Source: DATGZH01 sp035297265
GTDB lineage: Bacteria; Actinomycetota; Acidimicrobiia; Acidimicrobiales; RAAP-2
Assembly (NCBI GenBank): GCA_035297265.1
Contig: DATGZH010000051.1
Coordinates: 1 to 64,000 of the forward strand
Direction of reading: 5' to 3'
Length of the DNA: 64,000 nucleotides
Shown here: one piece after another, positions 1 to 8,800 of the stretch
Layout of the letters: every line of letters starts with the position of its first letter
Position numbering within the stretch: the first letter of the stretch is position 1
Position numbers and translations under genes: made by a program
Notes under the pieces: model-generated
Databases searched by the model: none
What the model saw: only the letters and a program-made list of their open reading frames with translations
What the model was told of the DNA's origin: nothing

Positions 1-1
1 C

Positions 2-82
2 CAGCTCTTGGAACCGCCGGTGTCGATCGCGCCCAAACCGAACGAGGAGGTGGCCATCGAGACCGTCACAGCCGTCGCGTAA
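2..82 (+). CDS. C-terminal fragment of a gene cut by the window edge (possible antitoxin)
   Basis: Only the last 26 codons are inside the window, ending LLEPPVSIAPKPNEEVAIETVTAVA and a TAA stop. The peptide is acidic and proline-containing, with no recognisable domain. It lies just upstream of a PIN-domain toxin-like gene on the same strand, so an antitoxin is a reasonable guess, but this rests on context alone. Open reading from base 2 and the downstream partner are the only support. Confidence 0.35.
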   Translation, partial: QLLEPPVSIAPKPNEEVAIETVTAVA

Positions 83-159
83 CATCACCAACCAGGAGCC
101 TGCGTTCGTCGCTTTTTACACCGTCAGCGGGACGCCACCCAGGAACGACTGCCGCCGTC

Positions 160-525
160 TTGGACTTCTGGCTCGATGAACGGGTGTATCAACCGGTCGT
201 CTGTCCGATGCTGCTGGAAGAGCTCGAGGAGGTGTTGTCTCGGCCCAAATTCCAAGCACTTGAGCCTTCGGTGGTGCACCTTCTCTTGGATCGGCTGCGA
301 ACAGAGAGTGACTACGTCGAGGACCCCCTTGTTGAGTCTGGAGTGACGGATGATCCGGACGACGACTATCTCGTCGCCCTTGCCCGGCAAGCCGGAGCAT
401 CATTCATTGTGTCGGGTGATCCACATCTACATGTCCGCGAGACGGTCGGTGTCAGGGTGCTCCATCCTCGGGAGTTTCTTGACCGAATCTCCCAGATCCC
501 CGACAGGGGAGATTTCTCGGAATAG
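160..525 (+). CDS. PIN-domain toxin-like protein, probably N-terminally truncated
   Basis: The protein matches the C-terminal two thirds of PIN-domain ribonuclease toxins (COG1569 type). It has the helix CPMLLEELEEVLSRPKF, then VTDDPDDDYLVALARQAGA with conserved acidic residues, then FIVSGDPHLH, the usual LVTGD strand. Such proteins are normally about 140 residues and begin with a strand carrying the first catalytic Asp (LDTN). That strand is absent. Reading in frame upstream of the TTG start still resembles the family (SSLFTPSAG..AAVLDFWLDE) back to about base 100, but no ATG/GTG/TTG or LDTN is found before the preceding gene's end. It could be an inactive remnant or could start at a CTG near base 100. 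It converges on rnpB; a hairpin at 486-514 (AATCTCCC/GGGAGATT) overlaps its end. Confidence 0.7.
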   Translation: MDFWLDERVYQPVVCPMLLEELEEVLSRPKFQALEPSVVHLLLDRLRTESDYVEDPLVESGVTDDPDDDYLVALARQAGASFIVSGDPHLHVRETVGVRVLHPREFLDRISQIPDRGDFSE

Positions 526-572
526 CGGCATTGACCGGATCCGTGATGAAGCACGTAGTTGCAGGAGTGACG

Positions 573-953
<381 letters not shown>

Positions 954-1026
954 CGTCCCCACCATTGTGCCAGGTGGGAGGGGTCGTCACGGCCCGCCGG
1001 GTTCCGGGGCGTCGACGGCGTCTGGA

Positions 1027-1032
1027 TAGGGT
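1027..1032 (+). promoter_or_regulatory. -10 element (TAGGGT) of xseA, leaderless type
   Basis: TAGGGT lies 7 nt before the GTG chosen as the xseA start. A TANNNT box at this distance puts transcription initiation at or next to the start codon, as in actinobacterial leaderless mRNAs. The same arrangement recurs before other promoter-proximal genes in the window. Confidence 0.5.
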
Positions 1033-1039
1033 GTTCCCC

Positions 1040-2404
1040 GTGGCGAAGGACACCGGTGAGCTGCAGGAGGACGGACACCCCGACGCCCTCTCGATCACCC
1101 AGCTCCTGAACGAGGTCGAGGGCACGATCGCCCGGGCCTTCCCCCGCTCGCGACACATCTGGGTCCGGGGGGAGATCCAGACCCTCAACGACCGCACCGG
1201 CCACTGTTACATCGACCTGGTGGATCCCGAGGCCCGCCACGACCGGCAGCCGCCGATGTTGAAGGTGGTGGCCTGGCGCACGACCTGGGGTCCGATGCAG
1301 GCCCTCCTGCGACGCGAGGGGCTGGCCCTCGAACCGGGGATGGTGGTGGTCCTGCGCGGGAAGCTCGAGTTCTACCGGCCCCGCTCGTCGATCTCGTTCG
1401 TCCTGGACCAGATCGACGTCACGGCCCTCCTCGGCCGGCTGGCCGCAGAGCGGGCGGCCCTCTTGCGGGCGCTCGCCGCCGAGGGGCTGCTCGAGGCCAA
1501 CCGTCGGCTGGCCGTCCCGGCGGTGACCCAGCGGCTCGCCCTCGTGGCCAGCCCGGGCACGGAGGGCTACCACGACTTCCTTGGCCAGCTCGAACGCTCG
1601 GGCTTCGCCTTCGACGTGTCGCTCGTACGGACCCGGGTCCAGGGCGACAGCGCGCCGGTGGCGCTCGCCCGTGGCATCGCCCGGGCCGCCCGCTCGGCCT
1701 GTGACCTCGTCGTGATCGTCCGGGGTGGCGGTTCGAAGGCCGACCTCGTCGCCTTCGACGCCGAGCCGGTGGCCCGAGCGATCGCCGGCTCGCCCGTCCC
1801 GGTGTGGACTGGGATCGGCCACACCGGTGACGAGTCGGTCGCCGACATGGTCGCCAACCGCTCGTTCGTCACGCCGACCGAGTGCGGGCGAGAGCTCGTG
1901 GCCCGGTTGGCCGGCTGGTGGGACGACGAGGTCGTGCGGCAGGCCGAGCTCGTGGTGCGCCGGGCGGTCGAGGTGCTGGGGGAGGCCGAGACGGGCGATG
2001 CCGCCGCCCGTACGAGGCTCGTCGGCGCCGCCCGCCGTCAGCTCGACGGGCACGGCGAGCGGCTGGGTGTCCGCCTGGGGGCCGTGGCCGCGCTGGCCCC
2101 GGCGGCCGTGTCGTCGTCCCGGGAGTCCCTGGCCGGCCGGGCCGGTCGCCTGCCGGTCATCGCCGACCGCCACGTCCACGGGGCGGTCGAGCGGCTCGAC
2201 GGCTTCCGCCGGCTGCTGGCCGCCTACGACGTCGAGCGGCAGCTCGAGCGGGGGTACACGATCACCACCGACGCCGACGGGCGGACCGTGCGGACCGTCG
2301 CCGACCTGTCGCCGGGGACCGAGATCGTCACCCGCTTGGCCGACGGACGCGCTCGGTCGGTGGTGGCCGAGGTGTCTGCGACCGACGGCGGGGGAGCGTC
2401 GTGA
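1040..2404 (+). CDS. xseA: Exodeoxyribonuclease VII large subunit
   Basis: Catalytic subunit of exonuclease VII, which degrades single-stranded DNA to oligonucleotides and acts in repair together with XseB. The 454-residue protein has an N-terminal OB fold (SITQLLNEVEGTIA..IWVRGEIQTLN..GHCYIDLVD). The nuclease core follows: LALVASPGTEGYHDF, VSLVRTRVQGDSAP, the VIVRGGGSKADL motif near residue 230, GIGHTGDESVADMVANR and FVTPTE. The coiled-coil C-terminal part ends with the usual ERGYTITTDADG segment. GTG 1040 was chosen because a TANNNT box lies 7 nt upstream; an in-frame GTG at 1031 is the alternative. It overlaps xseB by 4 bases, indicating coupled translation. Confidence 0.95.
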   Translation: MAKDTGELQEDGHPDALSITQLLNEVEGTIARAFPRSRHIWVRGEIQTLNDRTGHCYIDLVDPEARHDRQPPMLKVVAWRTTWGPMQALLRREGLALEPGMVVVLRGKLEFYRPRSSISFVLDQIDVTALLGRLAAERAALLRALAAEGLLEANRRLAVPAVTQRLALVASPGTEGYHDFLGQLERSGFAFDVSLVRTRVQGDSAPVALARGIARAARSACDLVVIVRGGGSKADLVAFDAEPVARAIAGSPVPVWTGIGHTGDESVADMVANRSFVTPTECGRELVARLAGWWDDEVVRQAELVVRRAVEVLGEAETGDAAARTRLVGAARRQLDGHGERLGVRLGAVAALAPAAVSSSRESLAGRAGRLPVIADRHVHGAVERLDGFRRLLAAYDVERQLERGYTITTDADGRTVRTVADLSPGTEIVTRLADGRARSVVAEVSATDGGGAS

Positions 2405-2730
2405 CGGCCGAGGGGCGGTCGGAGCGACCGGTGGGCGAGCTCTCTTACACCGAGGCCAGCCGGGAGCTCGACGAGATCGTGGCCTTCTTCGAGCAGCGGG
2501 AGGTCGACGTGGACCAGCTCGTCGGCCGGCTCGAGCGGGCCACCGCCATCGTCGACGAGCTCGACCGTCGGCTGCGCCGGACGCGGGCCCAGGTCGAAGA
2601 GCTCGTGCCCCGGCTCGAGGCGGCCGCGAGCGACGGCCCGGCCGGGGAGGACATGGGCGACGAGATGATCGACGAGGAGGACGAGATGGGCGAAGCCGAT
2701 GACGGTAGCGATCCGAAGGGGCTCTTCTGA
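2401..2730 (+). CDS. xseB: Exodeoxyribonuclease VII small subunit
   Basis: Small regulatory subunit that wraps around the XseA coiled coil. The core is typical: LSYTEASRELDEIVAFFEQREVD reading in two heptad-like halves, then DVDQLVGRLERATAIVDEL and LRRTRAQVEELV. At 109 residues it is longer than the usual 60-80 because of an acidic C-terminal tail (GEDMGDEMIDEEDEMGEAD) with no known role. GTG start within the GTGA overlap with xseA; its own stop overlaps the next ATG (ATGG after TGA). Confidence 0.92.
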   Translation: MTAEGRSERPVGELSYTEASRELDEIVAFFEQREVDVDQLVGRLERATAIVDELDRRLRRTRAQVEELVPRLEAAASDGPAGEDMGDEMIDEEDEMGEADDGSDPKGLF

Positions 2731-3449
2731 TGGTCGACGACGGATCCCTCTACTTTCGCCAGCTCCTGTCGGGACGGGACTTCGCGGCGGGCGACATCGT
2801 CGCTCGGCAGATGGTCAACTTCGTCTACGCGCTCGGTGACCGGGCGAGCGGCGAGGCGGTGCTCGTCGACCCGGCGTACGCCGTCGGTGACCTCCTCGAC
2901 CTGCTCGCCGCCGATGACATGCGCTGCGTCGGCGTCCTCGCCACCCACTACCACCCGGACCACGTCGGTGGCTCGATGGGCGGCTGGTCGGTCGAAGGGG
3001 TGACCGAGCTCCTCGAGCGGGTCGACGTGCCGGTCCACGTGCAGCGGGCCGAGGTGCCCTGGGTGGCCCGGGTGACCGGACTCGGGCACGACCAGCTCGT
3101 GGCCCACGAGAGCGGGGACCTCGTCACGGTTGGGGGGATCGAGGTCGAGCTCGTGCACACCCCGGGTCACACCCCGGGCAGCCAGTGCTTCCTCGTCGAC
3201 GGGCGGCTCGTCTCCGGTGACACGCTGTTCCTCGAGGGGTGCGGACGCACCGACCTGCCCGGCGCCGACCCCGTCGCCATGTACGAGTCGCTCACCACGC
3301 GCCTCGCCCGAGTGCCCGACGACACCGTCGTCTACCCCGGCCACCTGTACTCGATCGAGCCGTCGGCCACCATGGGTGAGACGCGCCGGACGAACTACGT
3401 CTTCCGGCCGCACTCGGTGGAGCAGTGGCTCGCCATGTTCGGCGAGTGA
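2730..3449 (+). CDS. Metallo-beta-lactamase-fold hydrolase (glyoxalase II-like)
   Basis: A 239-residue MBL-fold protein with the dinuclear metal motif THYHPDHVGG near residue 71, a second His in HTPGHTPGSQCF, the Asp in LVSGDTLF, and the terminal His in VYPGH. The sequence CGRTDLPGADP after the Asp is typical of glyoxalase II and ETHE1-like hydrolases, so thioester or persulfide substrates are plausible, but the exact substrate cannot be read from sequence. An insertion of about 35 residues (GGSMGGWSVEGVTELLERV) follows the metal motif. It is translationally coupled to xseB and to the flavoprotein reductase downstream, an arrangement without an obvious functional link to exonuclease VII. Confidence 0.85.
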   Translation: MVDDGSLYFRQLLSGRDFAAGDIVARQMVNFVYALGDRASGEAVLVDPAYAVGDLLDLLAADDMRCVGVLATHYHPDHVGGSMGGWSVEGVTELLERVDVPVHVQRAEVPWVARVTGLGHDQLVAHESGDLVTVGGIEVELVHTPGHTPGSQCFLVDGRLVSGDTLFLEGCGRTDLPGADPVAMYESLTTRLARVPDDTVVYPGHLYSIEPSATMGETRRTNYVFRPHSVEQWLAMFGE

Positions 3450-4747
3450 GCGACGACGTGGCCGCGCCCCGGGACAAAGGGGCGCCGCTGCCGACGGACG
3501 GCACCGTGGTCGTCGTCGGCGCCTCGCTCGCCGGCCTGCGGGCGGCCGAGGCGCTGCGCACGGAGGGCTTCGACGGGCGGATCATGCTCGTCGGCGAGGA
3601 GCTGCACCTGCCCTATGACCGGCCGCCCCTGTCCAAGCAGGTGCTGGCCGGCAGCTGGCCCCCCGAGCGGGCGGTGCTGGCCGACCGGACGAAGCTCGAC
3701 CAGCTGCGCATCGAGCACCTCGCCGGGCACCGGGCGCTCCGACTGGACGCCCTCGCCCGCACCGTCGAGCTCGACGACGGCACCACGCTCGCCGCCGACG
3801 GCGTGGTCGTGGCGACCGGCGCCCACCCGCGGCGGCTGCCCGGCACCGAGGACCAACCCGAGGTGCGGACGCTGCGGACGCTCGACGACTCGGTAGGGCT
3901 GCGCGAGCGGCTGGTCACGCTCGGCCCGGGGGCCAAGGTCGTGGTCGTCGGCGCCGGGTTCATCGGCTCGGAGGTCGCCGCCACCTGTCGCCAGCTCGAG
4001 GCCGAGGTGACCGTGCTCGAGGCCCTGCCCACCCCGCTCTCGCCGGCGCTCGGCGTCCGGGTCGGGGCGGCGTGCTCGGCCCTGCACCTCCGCCACGGGA
4101 CGACGCTGCGCACCGGGGTCGGCGTGGCCACCGTCCACCCGAGGGGCGCACCGTCGGCCGCCGTGCCGGGGGCGCCCGCCCCGGCCGAGGGGGAGGCCGG
4201 CCGGGTCGAGCTCACCGACGGCCAGTCGCTGCCGGCCGACGTGGTGGTCGTGGGCATCGGGGTCGTGCCCACCACCGACTGGCTCGCCGACTCGGGACTC
4301 GAGCTCGACGACGGCGTGGTCTGCGACGAGGCCCTCTTCTGCGCCGAGGGCGTCGTGGCCGCGGGCGACCTGGCCCGCTGGCCCTTCCCGACCGAGGGGC
4401 GGCTCGTCCGGATCGAGCACTGGCAGGTGGCGGCGGAAGAGGGCGCGGCGGCCGCCCGGAGCCTCGTCGTCGGACGGGCCGAGGCTCCCGCCTTCGACCC
4501 CGTGCCCTACTTCTGGTCGGACCAGTACGGGACGCGCCTCCAGATGCTCGGGCACCCGGGGCCCGACGACGACGTCGAGGTGGTCGACGGCCACCTCGAG
4601 GCCGAGAAGTTCGTCGTCGTCTACGGGCGGGCGGGCCGGCTGACCGGGGCGCTCGCCCTCGGTCGGCCGCGGCTCCTCATGGCCTACCGGCCCCTTATGG
4701 CTGAGCGGGCGAGCTTCGCGGCGGCGCTCGCCCTCCAGCCGACCTGA
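3446..4747 (+). CDS. FAD-dependent NAD(P)H:ferredoxin-type reductase
   Basis: A 433-residue pyridine nucleotide-disulfide oxidoreductase-fold enzyme without redox cysteines, as in reductases that feed electrons to ferredoxins of oxygenases or P450s. Visible motifs are the N-terminal FAD site VVVVGASLAGLRAAEAL, PYDRPPLSKQVL, the NAD(P) site VVVVGAGFIGSEVAA near residue 170, and the FAD-binding VVAAGDLARWP. The C-terminal reductase domain includes FWSDQYGTRLQMLG. GTG start sits in a GTGA overlap with the hydrolase stop. No ferredoxin or oxygenase gene is adjacent, so the partner is unknown. The last 53 bases overlap the convergent transglutaminase gene. Confidence 0.88.
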   Translation: MSDDVAAPRDKGAPLPTDGTVVVVGASLAGLRAAEALRTEGFDGRIMLVGEELHLPYDRPPLSKQVLAGSWPPERAVLADRTKLDQLRIEHLAGHRALRLDALARTVELDDGTTLAADGVVVATGAHPRRLPGTEDQPEVRTLRTLDDSVGLRERLVTLGPGAKVVVVGAGFIGSEVAATCRQLEAEVTVLEALPTPLSPALGVRVGAACSALHLRHGTTLRTGVGVATVHPRGAPSAAVPGAPAPAEGEAGRVELTDGQSLPADVVVVGIGVVPTTDWLADSGLELDDGVVCDEALFCAEGVVAAGDLARWPFPTEGRLVRIEHWQVAAEEGAAAARSLVVGRAEAPAFDPVPYFWSDQYGTRLQMLGHPGPDDDVEVVDGHLEAEKFVVVYGRAGRLTGALALGRPRLLMAYRPLMAERASFAAALALQPT

Positions 4748-6815
4748 CGCTGCGCCCGGCCCGGGACTGTCGGGCCCGGCGCCGCAGCCCCCTCGCCTGC
4801 TTCGACAAGTAGCGCTTCGTGGTGGCGTCGGGCTCGGCCACGCCGTAGGCGGCCCGCTCCGCCGCCAGGGCGAGGTCGAGGGCGCTCGGGCCGGGTGGCC
4901 CGCGGCCCGCCAGGTGGGTGTCGAGGCGGAAGGCGAGGGCCGACAGCGGCTCGGTCGGGTCGAGCGCCAGACCGGCCGAGCGGCTGGCCCGCTCGAGCTG
5001 CCTCGTCATGGCGGCGGCCCAGGTCTTCGGCTGCCGGCGCCAGGCGTGAACGAGGACGGAAGCGGCGAGGAGGAGGCCGAGGATCACGGCGATGGGCACG
5101 AGCGGGAGCTTGCGGAGGGCGTCCCAGGCGTCGTGGGCCAGCGCCGAGGCCGGCGTGGGGTTGGCGGTCGGCACGAAGGCCGTCGGGTCGAAGCTCTGCC
5201 AGCCGTACTTGGCGAACCAGACCTGCACCCAGGCGTGGGCGTCCCGGGCCTGGACGTCGTAGAGGTCGGTGAGCGGGTTGTAGGGGCCGGGCACGTAGCC
5301 GACCGCCTCCCGGGCCGGGATGCCGAGGGAGCGCAGCATGACGGCGAGCGACGTGCTGATCTGCTCGCAGTAGCCGCGGCGGGTGCCGAAGAGGAAATCG
5401 TTGACGGTGTCCTGGCCACGCTTCAGCGCCGGGATGTTCGTCGTGTACTTGGTGTGCTCGCCGATCCAGGCCTCAAGGGCGACCACCTTGTCGTAGTCGT
5501 TGGGCTGGTTGGCCGTGATCCGACGGGCGAGGGCGGCGACCCGGGCGTAGCGGTGCAGCGGGATCTGGGTGTACGCGCTGTACTCCGCGTTGAACAAGCC
5601 GCCGGAGGTGGTGCTCCGCAGCTCCGCCGGCGAAGGCGTCGCCACGTTGGACTGGACCGTGTACACCGAACCCGACCCGAGCGACGTCCCCGCCCGCATC
5701 GTGTCGTCGGGCGCCAGGTAGAGACTGCTGGCGGGGAACCAGACCTCCGTGGGCTCGGCGGCATGGAGGATGAGATTGGCTCCGGTGACCGCGACGTAGA
5801 AGGTCTGGATGTCGGGGACGGTCGCGCGCGGGTCGACCCCCTGCGCCAAGGGGATCTGGAACGGTGGCCCTTGGCCCACGGACTGGAAGAGGGGGCCGTT
5901 CTTGCGCAGCGGTGTCTGGGACCACGACTGACCGTCCCACGCATTGAAGGTCTCGGCCAGCCAGAAGGTGGGCCGGTCGGCGCGCACCCGGAACACCACC
6001 TGGTTGCCGAGCGAGCCTCGGATGGCGGTGTCGAGCGGCCCGGCGAAGCCGAGGAAGCCGCCCACCCGCGTGGGTCCCGCCGACGAGCCCGGCGCGAGCG
6101 GCTGCGTGCCCGACGACCCTCCGGCGAGGGACCCCTGGCTCGGGAGCTCCACGTCGCCGGCGAGCGAGGTGGGGAAGACGATCGTGCTCGACGCCCGGGG
6201 GGCCGGGAGCAGGGCGACGATGAGCCCCCCGAGGACGAGGACGGCGACGGCGGTCAGCCCGACGGTCCGGCCCCGTAGGCGAGCCCCGCCGACCATGGAG
6301 GACCACATGGCCATCATGCCGACGAGGCCGATGGCCGCCCAGACGATGACGTAGAGGCCGAGCGTGCTATCGACGGCCTGCGCCGCCGCGGCGGCCATGA
6401 GCGTGGCCGAGCCGGCCATCGAGAAGCCGAGGTCCCGTCGCGACGGCACGTCGAAGGCGTGGGTGACCTGGATCAGGGTGAAGAGCACGGCGAGCGGCCC
6501 TTCCACAGTGGAGAGGTTGCCGAACGTCGAGCGCTTCGTGATCGAGACGAAGAACCAGAAGAAGGACACCACGACGGCCAAGGCCAGGAGGAGCTTGAGC
6601 CAGGGGAGCGGCTGCTCGCGTCGCCAATAGGAGAAGACGTTGCCCGCGATCACGAGGATGATCGACGCCACGGTGAACGTCGTGTTGAGCTCGCCCTCGG
6701 ACCAGCAGGCGGCGATGGCCACGACCACGCAGAGGGTGGCCGCCACCCGGAACAGGATCGAGTGCTCGGCCGGCCCTGGCCGGTTGGCCGCCTTGACCGC
6801 GCCGACGAGGCTCAT
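4695..6815 (-). CDS. Transglutaminase-like membrane protein (DUF3488/TgpA family)
   Basis: A 706-residue integral membrane protein. About six hydrophobic helices occupy residues 20-205, followed by an extracytoplasmic region with a transglutaminase-like domain whose triad is visible: C483 in RRGYCEQIS, H527 in DAHAWVQVW and D543 in FDPTAF. One further membrane helix (PIAVILGLLLAASVLV, about residues 590-605) and a cytosolic tail follow. The family is regularly encoded after MoxR and DUF58 genes, as here; the function is not settled, but a role in processing envelope peptides is often proposed. ATG lies in an ATGA overlap with the DUF58 stop. Its 3' end overlaps the convergent reductase gene by 53 bases. 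Confidence 0.9.
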   Translation of the reverse strand: MSLVGAVKAANRPGPAEHSILFRVAATLCVVVAIAACWSEGELNTTFTVASIILVIAGNVFSYWRREQPLPWLKLLLALAVVVSFFWFFVSITKRSTFGNLSTVEGPLAVLFTLIQVTHAFDVPSRRDLGFSMAGSATLMAAAAAQAVDSTLGLYVIVWAAIGLVGMMAMWSSMVGGARLRGRTVGLTAVAVLVLGGLIVALLPAPRASSTIVFPTSLAGDVELPSQGSLAGGSSGTQPLAPGSSAGPTRVGGFLGFAGPLDTAIRGSLGNQVVFRVRADRPTFWLAETFNAWDGQSWSQTPLRKNGPLFQSVGQGPPFQIPLAQGVDPRATVPDIQTFYVAVTGANLILHAAEPTEVWFPASSLYLAPDDTMRAGTSLGSGSVYTVQSNVATPSPAELRSTTSGGLFNAEYSAYTQIPLHRYARVAALARRITANQPNDYDKVVALEAWIGEHTKYTTNIPALKRGQDTVNDFLFGTRRGYCEQISTSLAVMLRSLGIPAREAVGYVPGPYNPLTDLYDVQARDAHAWVQVWFAKYGWQSFDPTAFVPTANPTPASALAHDAWDALRKLPLVPIAVILGLLLAASVLVHAWRRQPKTWAAAMTRQLERASRSAGLALDPTEPLSALAFRLDTHLAGRGPPGPSALDLALAAERAAYGVAEPDATTKRYLSKQARGLRRRARQSRAGRSVRSAGGRAPPRSSPAQP

Positions 6816-7768
6816 CTGAGCCCCGCGTCGGCCGGGATGGGGACGGCCCGGGCCAGCCGGCGGCCCGCCTGCTGGGCGCTGTCCACCCGCTCACTCACGA
6901 CGCCGCCGGGCTCACCCGTGAGGAGGATGACGCCCTGGCCGGCGGCCAGGAGCTCGCTCACCGTGCCGAGCGCCCGCTCGGCCTGCCGCTCGGCCGCCTC
7001 GTGCCCGCCGCTGAGCGGCACCCGCACGGTCACGGGGCGCGAGGTGGGCTGCTCCATTTCGCGCACCATGAGCGAGCCGGTGTGGGCCGTGGCCGGCCAG
7101 TGGACCCAGTGGCGGAGGTCGCCCGGCCGGTACTGGCGGACGCCCCGCGGCTCACCGACCCGGGCACTCACCCGCCGGCGGTCCTCACCGGCCGATCGGC
7201 CCTGGACGAGGTTCACATCATCGGGTTCGCCCCGGCGAGGGGCCACGTGCAACGGGTGCGAGAGCGGGAGGAGGACCTTCTTCGACCACCAGAGGAGACC
7301 GAACGGTGCGGCCGAGGCCACGACCACCACGCAGTGGGTCATGACGCCGCGGTGCTCGGATCGGCCTTCGATCAGGCAGACGGACCGGTTGCCGGTCACC
7401 GTCTCGGGACCGGGCGGCACGAGGAGACGGACCCGCAGCGGCCGGGAGACGGCCAGTTCGACGGCGACCGGCTCGCCGACCGTGCCGTCGGTGGGGGAGT
7501 TCACGACGTGGCAACGGGCGAGGCGGACGGCGAAGGCCGGGACGACGAGGCCGACGGCCAGGAAGCCGGCCAGGATGGCCCCGAGGGCCTGGACCCAGCC
7601 GGCGCCGCTGTTGTGGGCGATGGCCCCCCAGGCGCCGAGGGTGAGGATGCTGCCGAGCACCGGCCCGGCGGCGTGGCGCGGCCGAGGTCGGCTTTCGTGG
7701 CGTTTGCCCCACGGCCCAGCGAGCTCGTCGGCGAGGCCCTGGGGCTCGCCGCGGGCTGTGGGGCTCAC
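6812..7768 (-). CDS. DUF58 domain-containing membrane protein
   Basis: A 318-residue protein with two hydrophobic N-terminal segments (VLGSILTLGAWGAIAHNS and LGAILAGFLAVGLVVPAF) and the DUF58 signature around residues 175-235: GEPRGVRQYRPGDLRHWVHWPATA, where R-x-Y-x-x-GD and the W pair are the family hallmark. DUF58 proteins resemble a von Willebrand A-type module and work with MoxR AAA ATPases. GTG start is taken from the GTGA overlap with the moxR stop; the downstream end overlaps the transglutaminase ATG. The three genes are thus one translationally coupled unit. Confidence 0.88.
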   Translation of the reverse strand: MSPTARGEPQGLADELAGPWGKRHESRPRPRHAAGPVLGSILTLGAWGAIAHNSGAGWVQALGAILAGFLAVGLVVPAFAVRLARCHVVNSPTDGTVGEPVAVELAVSRPLRVRLLVPPGPETVTGNRSVCLIEGRSEHRGVMTHCVVVVASAAPFGLLWWSKKVLLPLSHPLHVAPRRGEPDDVNLVQGRSAGEDRRRVSARVGEPRGVRQYRPGDLRHWVHWPATAHTGSLMVREMEQPTSRPVTVRVPLSGGHEAAERQAERALGTVSELLAAGQGVILLTGEPGGVVSERVDSAQQAGRRLARAVPIPADAGLR

Positions 7769-8757
7769 GGCCTCGGGGCCGGGATGGAACCCAGGACGTC
7801 GGCGACGACGGTCGCGCCCATCTTGTCGTCGCCGTCGGTGAGGAGGCGGTGGGCCAGGCTGGGCACCGCGAGCGCCTGGACGTCGACCGGCGACACGTAG
7901 TCGCGACCGTAGAGGAGGGCGTGGGCCTGGGCCGAGCGCACGAGGGTGATCGAGGCCCGCGGGCTGGCGCCGAGGCGCACGGGACCGGCCTGGCGGGTGG
8001 CCCGGGAGATGGCCACCGCGTACTCGGCCACGGCCGGGGCCACGTGGACCTGCCGGGTGGCCGCGATGACCCGGGCCCAGTCCTCCACCTTGCACACGGG
8101 GGCCAGGGTGGCGAGGGCCTCCCGGCCGCCGTGGCGCAGCGCCAGCTGCATCTCGGTCTCGGCGTCGGGGTAGCCGAGCGGCGTGCACAGGGCGAAGCGG
8201 TCGAGCTGGCTCTCGACGAGCGGGAAGGTCCCGAGCTGGCCGACCGGGTTCTGGGTGGCGAGCACCATGTGGGGCCGCGGCAGCCCCCAGGACTCGCCGT
8301 CCACCGAGACCTGCTGCTCCTCCATCGCCTCGAGGAGGGCCGACTGCGTGCGCGGTGGCGTCCGGTTGAGCTCGTCGACGAGCACGATGTGGGCGAAGAC
8401 CGGTCCGGGCCGGAACTCCCAGGCGGAGGTGTCCTGCGAGTACACCGAGACGCCGGTCACGTCGGTCGGCAGCAGGTCGGGGTGGCCCTGGACCCGGGAG
8501 AGGTTGGCCCCGAGGGAGACGGCGAGCGTCCGGGCGAGGACGGTCTTGCCGACGCCCGGCACGTCCTCGATGAGGAGGTGACCGCCGGAGAGGGCGGCGA
8601 CGACGGCCACGGTGACCGCCTCGGGCGCGCCCAGGAGCACCCGCTGCAGGTTGGCGTGCAGCGCCCTCGCCAGCTCGACGAACGCGGTCAACCCCTGTTC
8701 GCCTCCTTGGGTCCCGCCCGACCCGTTCGTCGTCGTGCTGCCGGTCGTGGTCGTCAT
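7765..8757 (-). CDS. moxR: MoxR-family AAA+ ATPase
   Basis: A 330-residue AAA+ ATPase of the MoxR chaperone-like family, thought to act on or with the DUF58 partner. Walker A is IEDVPGVGKT near residue 70, Walker B LVDELNRTPPRTQSALLEAM, sensor 1 LATQNPVG, and the C-terminal lid contains LGASPRASITLVRSAQA. Length is normal. The ATG is preceded by a good ribosome site (GGAGGGG) on the minus strand. It is the first gene of the moxR-DUF58-transglutaminase unit. Confidence 0.93.
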   Translation of the reverse strand: MTTTTGSTTTNGSGGTQGGEQGLTAFVELARALHANLQRVLLGAPEAVTVAVVAALSGGHLLIEDVPGVGKTVLARTLAVSLGANLSRVQGHPDLLPTDVTGVSVYSQDTSAWEFRPGPVFAHIVLVDELNRTPPRTQSALLEAMEEQQVSVDGESWGLPRPHMVLATQNPVGQLGTFPLVESQLDRFALCTPLGYPDAETEMQLALRHGGREALATLAPVCKVEDWARVIAATRQVHVAPAVAEYAVAISRATRQAGPVRLGASPRASITLVRSAQAHALLYGRDYVSPVDVQALAVPSLAHRLLTDGDDKMGATVVADVLGSIPAPRP

Positions 8758-8800
8758 CTCGCCCCTCCGCTCGATGAGCCTGGCACCAGTGTGGCGCGTC

